Assembly (NCBI GenBank): GCA_965248255.1
Contig: CBDFIW010000002.1
Location: forward strand, 806,001 to 870,000
Origin: JAKZVK01 sp965248255
Lineage (GTDB): Bacteria > Acidobacteriota > Terriglobia > Bryobacterales > UBA6623
Direction of reading: 5' to 3'
DNA length: 64,000 bases
The notes beneath the pieces are model-generated. The model ran no database searches, was not told the origin of the DNA, and saw only the letters and a list, made by a program, of their open reading frames with translations. Position 1 is the stretch's first letter, and each line of letters opens with the position of its first letter. The position numbers and the translations under genes were made by a program. Positions 52,884 to 62,856 of this stretch are shown piece after piece.

Positions 52884-53082
52884 CAGAGTGATTGTACTAG
52901 TCGTCCCTGCCATCGACGCGCGGCAAGACAGCCACAGCTTTCGCCGCCGGGCAGGTGCCGTTACCGGCCTGCTTTCAGGTTGCTACTCTGACTTGAGCTG
53001 TACTAGGTTCCTCCACAAACAGTCCGAATGTGGAGCGCGGCCGCACTCTGGCCGTCGCAATCACGAGAGAGGAGATGTCGTC

Positions 53083-53496
53083 GTGACTCGAGTTGCATCC
53101 CTGCTCTGCACCCTGGTGGCGCTTGCTGCGGGCGCCGCCGTTGCCGAGCCCATTCCGAACGGCTCCTTTGAAAATCGAACCACCGGCTGGTTCGACGCCA
53201 AAGGGCGTACCTGCCCTGAGATCTGCAGGCGGCAGAAAGCCGTCGCCGAGAGCGAGAAGAACACGGCGCGCCCCGTCAAGGTGTCCTATGTGTGCAAGGT
53301 CAGGAAGGCCCAGCGGGGTCCCTATCTGTGGCTCTTCGGCAGCCAGTTCGATCGTCGCCCGGCGTGCTACACCACGGACCGGGATCTCAAGGGCGAGTAC
53401 TCGGACGTCTTCTACTGCCTCTGCGTCAGGCCGAAGTTGCGCCGTGGCGAGCTGGCACCCGGCGCGTCAGTCCCGAGTGAACTGCCAGCCGAATAA
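53083..53496 (+). CDS. Small secreted cysteine-containing protein, unknown function
   Basis: A 137-residue protein starting GTG (AGGAG 9 bases upstream) with signal peptide VTRVASLLCTLVALAAGAAVA. The mature part contains GSFENRTTGWF, TCPEICRRQK, VSYVCKVRKA and VFYCLCVRPK with several cysteines that could form disulfides. No known domain. The longer upstream frame from 52816 overlaps the divergent enzyme gene and is rejected. Confidence 0.7.
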   Translation: MTRVASLLCTLVALAAGAAVAEPIPNGSFENRTTGWFDAKGRTCPEICRRQKAVAESEKNTARPVKVSYVCKVRKAQRGPYLWLFGSQFDRRPACYTTDRDLKGEYSDVFYCLCVRPKLRRGELAPGASVPSELPAE

Positions 53497-53626
53497 CCCC
53501 ACCCGGATGTTCGAGCCGGTCCGCTTGCGCCACAGAGGCGTCGACTTGTCGGTTTGAGTCGCAGACTCCGCTCGAAACGGCCACCTGGATTCGATACGGT
53601 ATAGTAAACCCAAGGTCAATGGGGTG

Positions 53627-56236
53627 ATGTCCAGCTTCAAACCCTTGTATTTCCTTCCCGTTACGGTCGTACTCCTGCTCGGTGCGCAGCCGCCGGGCTC
53701 GTTGCTTTTCGCTCAGGCAGCGGAGAATTCGCCGTCTTCCGAGGCCGTCGACTACGCGCGTGACATTCAACCCATTCTCGAATCGCGCTGCTATGCCTGC
53801 CATGGCAGTGAGACTCACTTAAGCGAGTTCCGTCTCGATCGCAAGGCATCCGCCTTGCGAGGCGGCGGGTCGGGCGTACCGGCGATCCTGCCGGGCAACA
53901 GCAGCCAAAGCCTGCTCATACGCTACGTCTCCGGTGCAGATGAGAAGCTCATCATGCCGCCGCAGGAGCCTCGGCTGACCGCCGAGCAGGTCTCATTGTT
54001 GCGGACGTGGATCGACGGGGGCGCCGCGTGGCCGGAGGATGATTCGGACGATGGTTCGATCGGGGAGCACGCGGCAAAGCCGGATGGACGTGACCATTGG
54101 GCCTTCCAGCCGCGTGGGAAGCCGCTGCCTCCCGAGGTGCGGTCCTCTGCACTTCGCGGACGAATCCAGAACCCGATCGACCGCTTCGTGTTCGCGAAAC
54201 TCGAAGGCCGCGGCTGGGAACCGAACCCTCGCGCCGAGCCCCATCAGTTTCTGCGGCGAACCTACGTGGATTTAATCGGCCTGCCCCCGACCCTTGCCGA
54301 GCAGGAAGCGTTCTACCGGGACCCCTCATCGCAGGCTCTGGCGGGCGTCGTAGATGACCTGCTGGCCCGTCCCGGATACGGCGAGCGTTGGGGGCGGCAT
54401 TGGCTCGACCTCGTCCGTTACGCCGAGACCAACGGGTATGAGCGCGATGCGATCAAGCCACACGTGTGGCGCTTTCGCGACTACGTCATCCGGGCGTTCA
54501 ACGACGACAAGCCTTTCAACCGCTTCCTCGTCGAGCAGCTTGCCGGTGACGAGATGCCCGACCGCAACGCCGAGACGCTCATCGCCACCGGCTACAACCG
54601 CCTCGGCCCGTGGGACGACGAACCCGCTGATCCGGCGACCGACCGCTACGACCAACTCGACGACTTGGTCAGCACCACGGCGCAGGTCTACCTCGGACTC
54701 ACGCTCGGCTGCGCGCGCTGCCACAACCACAAGTTCGAACCACTCAGCTCGCGGGATTACTACAGCTTCTTGGCCATCTTCAATCCGCTGCAGCGGCCGC
54801 AGAACGGACGGAAGGAGTTGGACCTGCCCATTGGCAAGCCCGCCGAGGTCAAGAGACACAACCGGCGCGACGAGAAGATCAAGCCCCTTGAGGACGTCAT
54901 CGCCAAGATCCGCGAGGATGTCCGCAAGGAGTTCCTAGCGAACGGTGAATCGAAGCTGAGTGCTGAAGTGCTCGAAGCGTTTCGCACAGAGCCCAGGGAG
55001 CAAACGCCGGAGCAGAGAGACCTCGTTAAGAAACACCAAGCTGATCTCGACCGAGAGATCGCGTTGGCGTTCCCCGCGGACAAGCGGCGGCAGATCGAGG
55101 CCCTTGCGAACATCGTCTGCGAGCTACAGGAAGAAACGCCCGACCTACCGCGCGGCTACTTCCTCAATGAGCCCGAGCCGCAACCGCCGGTCACAAACCT
55201 GCTGATCCGCGGGAGGGCCGGTGTGCTCGGTCCGGAGGTTGAACCCGCCGTACCGGCCATCTTGGATCCGGCAGGTAAGGCAGTGGCGACGCCCGACGTC
55301 TATGAGCAGGAACCGAAGCCGGAGACTAGTTTGCGCCGCTTGAGCCTGGCCCGCTGGACGGCCAGTCCTGACAATCCGCTGACGGCGCGTGTGATCGTGA
55401 ACCGCGTTTGGCAGTTTCACTTCGGTGAAGGACTCGTGCGTACGCCCAGCGACTTCGGCGTGATGGGCGAGAAACCAACGCACCCCGAACTGCTCGATTG
55501 GCTTGCCAACTGGTTCATTGACAACGGCTGGTCGTTCAAGAAGCTGCATCGGCTCATCATGACGAGCGCCGCGTATGGGATGAGCAAGTCGTGGAACGAT
55601 GAGTACGGGGAAGAGGACCCCGAGAGTCGCTTGCTTTGGAGATTCCCGTACCGCCGGCTCGAGGTGGAGGCGATTCGAGATTCGATGCTGGCCGTCAGCG
55701 GGCAATTGAACCGTGAGATGTACGGCCCGAGCATGTATCCATACGTTCCGGCGGCGGCGCTCGAGGGGCATCCCGACCCGGACAAGATTTGGAAGCCATT
55801 CCGCGAGGACGAGGCGTCACGGCGAACGATCTACGCATTCGTAAAGCGGTCGATGATCGTGCCGATGCTCGAAGTGCTCGATTTGTGCGACACGACGCGG
55901 ACGTCGGCGCGGCGCGTGAACACAAGTGTCGCGCCCCAGGCGTTGACGTTGTTCAACGGGGATTTTGTCAACCGGCAGGCGCGGCATTGGGCCCGGCGGT
56001 TGGTCGAGGAGGTCGGCGAGAATCCCGAGCGGCAGATAGAGCGGGCGTACCGGCTGACGTTAGCGCGCCCGCCTACCGAGAAGGAACGGCGGTCGCTTGT
56101 CGGGTTTATCGAGAGCGAGTCGTCCAAGCTACGGCAAGAGCAACCTGACCTTACGCCCCAGCAAGTGGATCGCAAGGCATTGGTGCAGATGTGCCGGGTG
56201 ATCCTGAATCTAAACGAGTTCGTGTATACGGATTAG
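53627..56236 (+). CDS. PSCyt1/DUF1549/DUF1553 cytochrome protein
   Basis: An 869-residue exported protein, paralogue of 43303-45753. Signal peptide (FLPVTVVLLLGAQPPGSLLF), heme site CYACH in the PSCyt1 domain (ARDIQPILESRCYACHG), DUF1549 with RWGRHWLDLVRYAETNG and GLTLGCARCHNHKFEPL (second CxxCH), and DUF1553 ending APQALTLFNGDFVNRQARHW and NLNEFVYTD. It is the first gene of an operon whose DUF1501 partner at 57013 is now separated by a RAYT element. A GTG at 53624 is an equally possible start. Confidence 0.92.
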   Translation: MSSFKPLYFLPVTVVLLLGAQPPGSLLFAQAAENSPSSEAVDYARDIQPILESRCYACHGSETHLSEFRLDRKASALRGGGSGVPAILPGNSSQSLLIRYVSGADEKLIMPPQEPRLTAEQVSLLRTWIDGGAAWPEDDSDDGSIGEHAAKPDGRDHWAFQPRGKPLPPEVRSSALRGRIQNPIDRFVFAKLEGRGWEPNPRAEPHQFLRRTYVDLIGLPPTLAEQEAFYRDPSSQALAGVVDDLLARPGYGERWGRHWLDLVRYAETNGYERDAIKPHVWRFRDYVIRAFNDDKPFNRFLVEQLAGDEMPDRNAETLIATGYNRLGPWDDEPADPATDRYDQLDDLVSTTAQVYLGLTLGCARCHNHKFEPLSSRDYYSFLAIFNPLQRPQNGRKELDLPIGKPAEVKRHNRRDEKIKPLEDVIAKIREDVRKEFLANGESKLSAEVLEAFRTEPREQTPEQRDLVKKHQADLDREIALAFPADKRRQIEALANIVCELQEETPDLPRGYFLNEPEPQPPVTNLLIRGRAGVLGPEVEPAVPAILDPAGKAVATPDVYEQEPKPETSLRRLSLARWTASPDNPLTARVIVNRVWQFHFGEGLVRTPSDFGVMGEKPTHPELLDWLANWFIDNGWSFKKLHRLIMTSAAYGMSKSWNDEYGEEDPESRLLWRFPYRRLEVEAIRDSMLAVSGQLNREMYGPSMYPYVPAAALEGHPDPDKIWKPFREDEASRRTIYAFVKRSMIVPMLEVLDLCDTTRTSARRVNTSVAPQALTLFNGDFVNRQARHWARRLVEEVGENPERQIERAYRLTLARPPTEKERRSLVGFIESESSKLRQEQPDLTPQQVDRKALVQMCRVILNLNEFVYTD

Positions 56237-56313
56237 CGGAAGGAGAGGGGTCAGGTAATGCCGTGCTGACCTCGCTGCATTGTGGAATCAAGCCCCGTAG
56301 CATTGTGGAACCA

Positions 56314-56400
56314 AGCCCCGGTAGGGGCGAATGAAAGTAGCCCACGGCGCAAGCCGTGGGTAGGCGAAAATCATAGAGATGATAAGCCCCGGTAGGGGCG
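56314..56400 (-). repeat. REP pair, left of the RAYT remnant
   Basis: AGCCCCGGTAGGGGCG, a CCCACGGCGCAAGCCGTGGG hairpin, and a second AGCCCCGGTAGGGGCG. It is the reverse complement of the unit on the right side of the transposase remnant. Confidence 0.8.
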
Positions 56401-56407
56401 TTTGAGA

Positions 56408-56859
56408 ATGGCCCGAAGCTACACCAACGTGTTGTTGCACGTTGTGTTCTCGACGAAAGATCGATGCCGATGATCAAGGAGCCTATGCGGTCACGGCCCT
56501 TCGGTTATTTGGGCGGCGTCGTTCGAGAACAAGGTGGAAAGGCACTGGCCATCAACGGCACGGCCGATCACGTGCATATGTTGTTGTCGTTACCGGCGAC
56601 GATGTCAGTTTCAGACCTCGTGAGATTCGTCAAGGCGTTGTCGTCGAAGTGGGTTCACGAGACGCTTCCCGACCAGAGCAAGTTCTCGTGGCAACCCGGG
56701 TATGGCGCCTTCAGCGTAAGCCAATCGAATGTCCCCGCAGTTTCGACGTACATTCAGACGCAGGAAGAGCATCACAAGAAGGTGTCGTTTCAAGATGAGT
56801 TTTTGGCGTTGTTGAAGCGAAATGAGATCGAGTTCGACGAGAGGTATTTGTGGAAGTGA
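56408..56859 (+). pseudogene. REP-associated tyrosine transposase (RAYT), frameshifted
   Basis: A Y1/HUH transposase of about 150 residues. The ATG at 56408 reads MARSYTNVLLHVVFSTKDR and then meets a stop; the rest is in another frame (MPMIKEPMRSRPFGYLGGVV, NGTADHVHMLLSLPATMSVSDL with the HUH-type His-Val-His, ... VSTYIQTQEEHHKKVSFQDE containing the Tyr region). One lost base near 56458-56464 explains it. RAYTs process REP hairpins as single strands, and this one is flanked by inverted REP units. Confidence 0.88.
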
Positions 56860-56878
56860 GGGGTGCGAAAGGCTCATA

Positions 56879-56963
56879 CGCCCCTACCGGGGCTGAGGAT
56901 TGTTTGGGTTCGTTTACCCACGGCTTGCGCCGTGGGCTATTTTCATTCGCCCCTGCCGGGGCT
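56879..56963 (+). repeat. REP pair, right of the RAYT remnant
   Basis: CGCCCCTACCGGGGCT, a CCCACGGCTTGCGCCGTGGG hairpin and CGCCCCTGCCGGGGCT. Inverted relative to 56314-56400; same orientation as 187-270 and 36994-37077. Confidence 0.8.
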
Positions 56964-57012
56964 CTCATCTGTTCGCAGTTTGGACTTGCCGCTCTGACGG
57001 GAGGACTTGGCC

Positions 57013-58491
57013 GTGCATGACCCTTCGAGTCGCCTGAACGCCATCCCGCGCGGTCGCAGCCGCCGCGAGTTCATCCGCAACGTCGGGGCCGGCTTCCCGA
57101 TGTTGGCGTTGGTGGATCTGCTTACGCGCGACGGTTTCTTTGGGAATCAGGCGCAGGCGGCAGCCAAAGTCGCCTCGGAACCTGGCGGTCTGCTCGCGCC
57201 CAGAGAACCGCACTTTACCGCCAAGGCAAAGCACTGCGTCTTTCTGTTCATGAACGGTGCGCCGAGCCAGGTTGATACGTTCGACTACAAGCCCGCGCTG
57301 ACGAAGTACAACGGCAAGCCATACAAAGGGGATGCCGTCGTGGGCTCGAACAACCGCCCCGTCGGCCACCTGATGCAAACTCCGTTCGAATTCAAACAAC
57401 ACGGCGAGAGCGGCCAATGGATCAGCAGCCTCTTCCCCCACACCGCAAAGTTCGCTGACGATCTTTGCGTCATCAAATCCTGCCAAACCGACACCGCCGC
57501 TCACGCATCGGGGTGTTTGCAGATGAACACTGGCAGCGTGATTATTGGCAAGCCGGCGCTGGGCTCGTGGCTCAGCTATGGGCTGGGCACGGAGAACCAG
57601 AGCCTCCCTAGCTTCGTCGTGATGACCGACCCGCGGGGTGGCCCCATCAGTGGGGCGTCGAACTGGACCGCCGGCTTCATGCCGGCGGCTTATCAGGGGA
57701 CGCTCTTCCGCAGCGGTGGCACGCCCTTGCTGAATCTGACGACGCCGGAGGGCACGAGCGAGCGCACGCAGCGCCATGCGCTTGATGTGCTCGGAGAGTT
57801 GAACCAAGAACACCTTAAGTCGTATCCGGCTGAGTCGGAACTCGTCGCGCGCATGGAGTCGTACGAGCTGGCCTACCGCATGCAGACCTCCGCTACCGAG
57901 GCGGTGGATCTGGACAGGGAGAGCGAACAGACCCGCGAGATGTACGGCCTCAACAAGAAGATCACCGAGGACTTCGGGCGCAAGTGCCTCATCACGCGGC
58001 GTTTGCTCGAGCGTGGCGTGCGGTTCGTGCAGCTCTACTCCGGCGGCGGACACATCGAAGACACCTGGGATGGCCACACCGACTGCATCACCAACCACAC
58101 GCTCCACGCCGGCGAGACCGATCAACCCATCGCCGCCCTCATGGCCGACCTCAAGCGCACCGGCCTGTGGGATGAGACCCTGCTGGTTTGGGGCGGTGAG
58201 TTCGGCCGCACCCCCACTAGCGAAGGCGTGGACCGTCCCGGACGCGACCACGACTGGCAGGGCTTCACTATGTGGCTGTCGGGCGCGGGCGTCAAAGGGG
58301 GCCAGTCGATCGGGTCAACCGATGAGCTGGGCTTCAAGGCCGTCGACGAGCCGGTGCATGTCTCCGATCTACACGCGACGGTTCTGCACCTGATGGGACT
58401 CGACCACAAGATGCTCACGTACTTCTATCAGGGGTTGGATCAGCGCTTGACCGGGGTGCGGGGGAACCTGGTCGAGAAGGTGTTTGCGTAA
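57013..58491 (+). CDS. DUF1501 (sulfatase-like) exported protein
   Basis: A 492-residue protein paralogous to 46389-47828. Tat leader SRREFIRNVGAGFPMLALVD; conserved KHCVFLFMNGAPSQVDTFDY, VIKSCQTDTAAHASGC, WGGEFGRTPTSEG and LHATVLHLMGLDHKMLTYF. The GTG at 57013 has GGGAGG 8 bases upstream; TTG at 57007 is closer than usual. It pairs with the cytochrome protein at 53627, from which the RAYT element separates it by about 780 bases. Confidence 0.9.
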   Translation: MHDPSSRLNAIPRGRSRREFIRNVGAGFPMLALVDLLTRDGFFGNQAQAAAKVASEPGGLLAPREPHFTAKAKHCVFLFMNGAPSQVDTFDYKPALTKYNGKPYKGDAVVGSNNRPVGHLMQTPFEFKQHGESGQWISSLFPHTAKFADDLCVIKSCQTDTAAHASGCLQMNTGSVIIGKPALGSWLSYGLGTENQSLPSFVVMTDPRGGPISGASNWTAGFMPAAYQGTLFRSGGTPLLNLTTPEGTSERTQRHALDVLGELNQEHLKSYPAESELVARMESYELAYRMQTSATEAVDLDRESEQTREMYGLNKKITEDFGRKCLITRRLLERGVRFVQLYSGGGHIEDTWDGHTDCITNHTLHAGETDQPIAALMADLKRTGLWDETLLVWGGEFGRTPTSEGVDRPGRDHDWQGFTMWLSGAGVKGGQSIGSTDELGFKAVDEPVHVSDLHATVLHLMGLDHKMLTYFYQGLDQRLTGVRGNLVEKVFA

Positions 58492-58522
58492 ACCTGTTTC
58501 AATGCATAGGTAGTGGCGAAGA

Positions 58523-58593
58523 GGAATCCTCCCGGGGGCAAAATGCTGAGAACGACCAGCCGGTCGGCTCAGAGCCAATCCCAGGAGGATTCC
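58523..58593 (+). promoter_or_regulatory. Nested hairpin masking the IS110 transposase ribosome-binding site
   Basis: GGAATCCTCC (58523-58532) pairs perfectly with GGAGGATTCC (58584-58593), which is the ribosome-binding site just before the ATG at 58594. Inside lie CTGAG/CTCAG and GACC/GGTC stems. Folding would block translation. Its place in the left non-coding end of an IS110 element also fits where IS110-type bridge RNAs are encoded. Confidence 0.6.
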
Positions 58594-59602
58594 ATGCATG
58601 AACTCTACTACATCGGACTCGATGTCCATAAGAAAAGCATCAGCTACTGCATCAAAACGCAAGACGGAACCATCGTCGCCCGCGGTCAGGTCGCGGCCAC
58701 CCGCGCAGCCCTCGAGCGCCCCTGGGTGGGCGCGCTCGAAGCCACGCTGTTCACGGGTTGGATTCACGATCACCTCCAGCCCTTCGCGCGCGAGTTGCAA
58801 GTCGCGCACCCGGCCATGCTCAAGGCCATCGCTTGTGGCAAGAAGAAGAACGACCGTCTCGACGCCACCAAGATCAGTGACCTGTTGCGTTGCGACCTGC
58901 TGCCACGCTGCTACTTGGCGCCGCCCGCCCTGCGCGAGTTGCGGCGTGTACTGCGCTATCCGCAATCTGCTGCTGGGCGAAGCCGTCCGCATGAAGAACA
59001 AGATCAGCGGGCTGCTGATGGAGGTCGGCGAACCCTACGATGCCCGGCGGCTGCACGGCCGGCGTTATTTCTATTCGTATCTCGACAGCTTGCGTGACAC
59101 GCCCGAGTCGGTCATCGAACTGCTCGCCATCACCCGCGGCAGCCTGGAAATGTTCGATCGTTTGCAAGACGAGTTACTGCGCGGCTTGCGGCGCCATCCG
59201 CTGCTGCGGGAACGCGTCGAGCGCTTGCAGTCGATTCGCGGCGTGGGGGAGGTGACGGCGCTGAGTTGGGCGCTGGAGACCGTTGAGCCCGAGCGCTTCG
59301 GTTCGGTGGGCCGGCTGGTGAGTTACTGCGGGCTATGTGCGGCGCAGCGCGAGTCGGGGGGCAAAACGCAGCGCGGACCGCTGTCGAAGCAACGCAACAA
59401 GCATTTGCAGCGGGTGCTGATCGAGGCGGCGAAACTCGCGCCGCGCTGGAACCCGCAGCTGCACGACGTCCATGAGCGGGAGTTGCAGCGCGGCCCGCGC
59501 AATCGCGCGACGTTGGCCGTGGCGCGCAAGTTGGTGGCATATCTGCGGGCTGTGGACACCAGCGGCCGAGCGTTCGTGCCGCGGGTGGCGGCCGCGGCGT
59601 AA
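58594..59602 (+). pseudogene. IS110-family transposase, frameshifted
   Basis: Frame 1 starts MHELYYIGLDVHKKSISYC and contains the RuvC-like acidic residues (Asp in IGLDVHKK, Glu in VGALEATLF, Asp pair in KKKNDRLDATKISDLL). Near 58960 one extra C (TATCCGCAAT instead of TATCGCAAT) shifts the frame; frame 3 continues RNLLLGEAVRMKNKISGLL and the C-terminal transposase domain with IRGVGEVTALSWALE and a serine region GLCAAQRESGGKTQRG. The combined length is about 335 residues. Element ends cannot be fixed because IS110 elements lack classic inverted repeats. Confidence 0.85.
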
Positions 59603-60105
59603 CGAGGAGAATTTACTTTTTTTCTGTTGCAAGGAGAAACGAAGAGTTTCACCGACGCTGTGCGGTGTCACGAGCTGCCCGCCGGTCCTCGCCTGTGGGG
59701 GACTACGCGAAGGGGTTTCCTCGAGAGTTTACGGGGAAACCTCTGATGCGTCCGTATTGTCTGTTTCGAGGCCGGCGGGCCTGAAAATCCAAACTGAATC
59801 TTCCGCGACGGTCCCCCGCCGCTGAGGTGGGGCGACCCGATGCGCGCACATGGATGTCTGGTCACGTGACTCGTTGACCTTGTGACTTGATTCGCAAAAA
59901 CGCTCGGGCTGCGAAGCGTCACTGCTGAACACCGCGCCCCCGCTGACGGGAGGTTCCGGATGACTGCGTCCATCCTTGACAGATACCTATCATGGATGCC
60001 CCCCCAGCCAATCGATCCTACTACCGAAACGCCCGCCCGCAGGACGCAAGAGCTTGACCTGCGGGCGGGCGGCGGTGTGGTTCTAGGTTTGCCGTTTTTC
60101 CGACT
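59603..60105. terminator. Intergenic region with strong hairpin at 60030-60071
   Basis: No gene is supported. CGCCCGCCCGCAGG (60030-60043) and CCTGCGGGCGGGCG (60058-60071) form a perfect 14-bp stem. On the minus strand it follows the gene ending at 60106 and is followed by TTTCGG, a weak U-tract, so it is a likely terminator for that gene. The 5' part (59603-59800) may include the right end of the IS110 element. Confidence 0.6.
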
Positions 60106-61715
60106 TTATTCCGGCTCGTGGGCCTGCTGGTTGCCTTTGTCTAGAGTGCCTGAAACGACGATCAGCGCACCAGCCAGCGGAGTGATGGTGATATCAGCCA
60201 CGTCCACCCCCTTGCCGGGCTCGCCCGCATCGGTGAACGTGAAGTCGATCATTGCATTGGGCTCGCCGTTCAACCGACCCGTGCCACTGCCAACGTAGGT
60301 GTCAAAGCCCGCCACCGGATTGCCCTCGCTAATGACCGGATCGTTACTGCAGGTGGCTAACGTCAGGTCCTCGAGGTGGAACCGATTCTTCCCATTGCCC
60401 GAGTCCTTGGGCCAGTTGACCTGAAGATTGTTGGGGCTGTCCACAGCGCTGCAATGCAGCTCGAAGCCGTGTGTGAAGCGAGCGCCCGCGGAATCGAAAA
60501 CGCTACTGCCGCCGGTCATGCGCCCATCAATTTGGGCCACTTCGGCCGGGCATTCGGGCACGGTGACCTCCCATACTTCCTCGCCCCCGGTGCCCTCGCC
60601 TCCGGTGCCGAAGTCATGAACAGTGAAAAAGACGCTGTTTCCCCCGGGGTTCCCCACGGTGCCGGTCGATGGCCCAAGAGTCAGGTCCTGGAGCCCCTCG
60701 TTCTGGCCGCCCTGGCCGATCGTAAGCACCAGCGTCGCCGCGGTAAGAGCCTGGTTCACCCGAAAAATTGCTGAACCTCCTACCCCACCGGAGTAGCTGA
60801 TATACAGCTCACCGGTCGAATCGCAAACCGTCGCGCGAGATCCGAAAACGAATGGAAGTGGGCCGGTCGAAAGTAGGGGATCTTCAAATATGTGAAGGCC
60901 GGGGCACTGGCAACCGTGCTGTGGGGATCCGGTCCCGCCGGGTCGTAAGCGGTAAGAGGCCCGTCGAAGTCGCCCACGTGCACCCAATCGCCGCCAGGCT
61001 GGATAACGATGTCATCTCCGGGTTTGACGGGTGGCGGTGTGTGAGTGGTTACAGCATCCATGAGCCCCGTGATGGGAGCCGAATGGACTCCTTGCACGCC
61101 GGAGCCACCATCGTTAGTGAAGACGATCTCGCTCGCCGCTACGTCGGTACCTCCGACTCCGGCCGAGAAGTCCATCCCGAAGGTATTGCCAGAGAACAGG
61201 AAGGGGGGCACGAGCGTCCAGGTGCCAGTCATTCCCGTTCCCGGGTCCACCGTGGCGACGCGTCCAACGGCAAACGGGACGGCAGAGACAAAGTTCTGAT
61301 CCTGCGTAACCAACAGCCCCTGGAGCCCCTGGGTCGGATCGAAATGGAGGTCCGTGCCTCGGGAGTTGATACCGAAACCGGTTCCGAGGCGGACAACCGA
61401 CACGACGCCCGCGGGGGTCACCTTGAAGATATCAGTGCTGGTGCTCGTAAAATCCCCGCCTGGGGACTGTAGCTGAATGTACAGATCCCCGATGGTTGGG
61501 TGGACGCCAATGCTTTCAATGTCGCCGCTTGACAACGACTCCAGCAGTGCTTGGGTGCCACCGGGATCGAGGGGCGCAGTCGAATCGACCAACTGGTTTT
61601 TCATATGGCCGGCCTCGATAAGGTCTATTTGCGCGCGAGTCGGCTGCACGGTGACCACAAAAACTCCCGACCACAGGGCGACCGTCGCGGCGATTCTGAG
61701 ACTGGTTCGTTTCAT
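60106..61715 (-). pseudogene. Secreted protein of unknown function, frameshifted
   Basis: Two frames join into a protein of about 536 residues. The start (61715) has a signal peptide (LRIAATVALWSGVFVVTVQP), then beta-rich segments such as IESIGVHPTIGDLYIQLQSP and NFVSAVPFAVGRVATVDPG. Near 60888 a G is missing in AAGATCCC; with AAGGATCCC the protein continues DPLLSTGPLPFVFGSRATV and ends in a beta-sandwich-like region (FTFTDAGEPGKGVDVADITI). It looks like a surface beta-propeller followed by a C-terminal module. No family was recognised. The region 60780-60888 is open in both frames. Confidence 0.6.
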
Positions 61716-62370
61716 CGGTAGTTTTCCTTTCCCGGTATTCTGGTCATTCGTCTTCCTGTAGGGGGGTGTTTATTCTCTTTTAACGCGATCTCAACAGGCC
61801 CTGAAACTGGGGATTCCGCTTGACGAAGCTCCCTATTTTACCTTGGCACTCCTAAGGGAGTCAACTCATGCCTAGAACGTTGGTCCTGTACCTGACTCCC
61901 GAGTTGTGGCGCGCGCCTCCCGGCGGGCAGCGTCAGTCTCCGGGCTGACGTCAGACGAACTGGCGCGGCAAAAACTCTCGTGGGCTTGAGGTCGCCGACC
62001 TCACCAGCCGTCGAATCCACTCGACATTTGAGTAAATGTGTCAAGTTTTGAAGCAGTGGCCGGGGGGCATGTGGCACGCGCCTCCCGGCGGGCAGCGTCA
62101 GTCTCCGGGCTGACGTCCGTGCTGCCAGGAAGTAGACCGGCACAGATGCCGCCGCTGCCGCCCAGCAGGCCTGCGCCACCCTGCCGATCTCCTATTCCAC
62201 TCCCATCCGGCGGACAACCGCTTACCCGGACTCCCGTGGCACCCAAGTACGGTGCCCGTAGGGCGTCATGCGGGTTGCCGCGATGTCGGTCCGGCTGTAC
62301 GAGGGGGATGAAAGCGAAGAGGCGGCGATCCCGGCTTACGAAACGCTGCACGAGCAGCAGGACTCCAAGA
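61716..62370. repeat. Intergenic region with 47-bp direct repeat
   Basis: No gene is supported. A 47-bp sequence beginning GTGGCGCGCGCCTCCCGGCG occurs at 61906-61952 and 62071-62117 with one mismatch; each copy contains the small hairpin GTCAGTCTCCGGGCTGAC. Between them near 62019-62047 lies TCGACATTTGAGTAAATGTG, related to the sequence at about 36895. Confidence 0.65.
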
Positions 62371-62829
62371 CTAGTTTGCGATCACCATTCTCGATCGGCT
62401 GCTCAGCTGGATCCCGTTGCCTCCGGTGAGGAAGCTGCCCGTGACAAAGACATACGGGTAGCTCACGTTGACCTGGACCACTTCCCCTCTTTCGTTGGTG
62501 GTGGGATACGTAGTGGTGACCGTGATCTGTGATTTTACTATGCCGATGGCATTCGACTTGACAACAGACTCTACGGTAGGGTCGTTGCCACCCAGTGGAT
62601 ACAGACTCCCGTGAACCATGGCGTAGCGCGCTCCCGCACGGGCGGCATGAGCCAGGGTCGAGTGGCTCCAGACAGCGAAGCCCAACTCGATCACGGCAAC
62701 AACCAAGACGAAGAAAACCATGAAGAACAGTGAGAACTCGACCATCGTCGAACCACGGCGACTTTGCTTGCCAGCCGGAACTCCGTTCGCAAGTCTCAAG
62801 ACTGAAGGCTGCTTTGTGGGTGTCAACAT
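62371..62829 (-). CDS. TadE-like pilus assembly protein (pseudopilin)
   Basis: A 152-residue membrane-anchored protein. The TadE region SRRGSTMVEFSLFFMVFFVLVV carries the Flp-like Glu at +5 of the processing site and a hydrophobic helix; LAHAARAGARYAMVHGS follows, typical of TadE. The periplasmic part is beta-rich. AAGGAG precedes the start. It is the third of three TadE/G-type genes in a row on the minus strand. TadE/TadF pseudopilins help assemble Flp pili. Confidence 0.88.
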   Translation of the reverse strand: MLTPTKQPSVLRLANGVPAGKQSRRGSTMVEFSLFFMVFFVLVVAVIELGFAVWSHSTLAHAARAGARYAMVHGSLYPLGGNDPTVESVVKSNAIGIVKSQITVTTTYPTTNERGEVVQVNVSYPYVFVTGSFLTGGNGIQLSSRSRMVIAN

Positions 62830-62856
62830 ATTGCCATCTCCTTCTTAGACTGGTTC

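Noticed and set aside
56965..58251. 428-residue open frame on the minus strand
   Set aside because: It is a shadow of the DUF1501 gene at 57013-58491.
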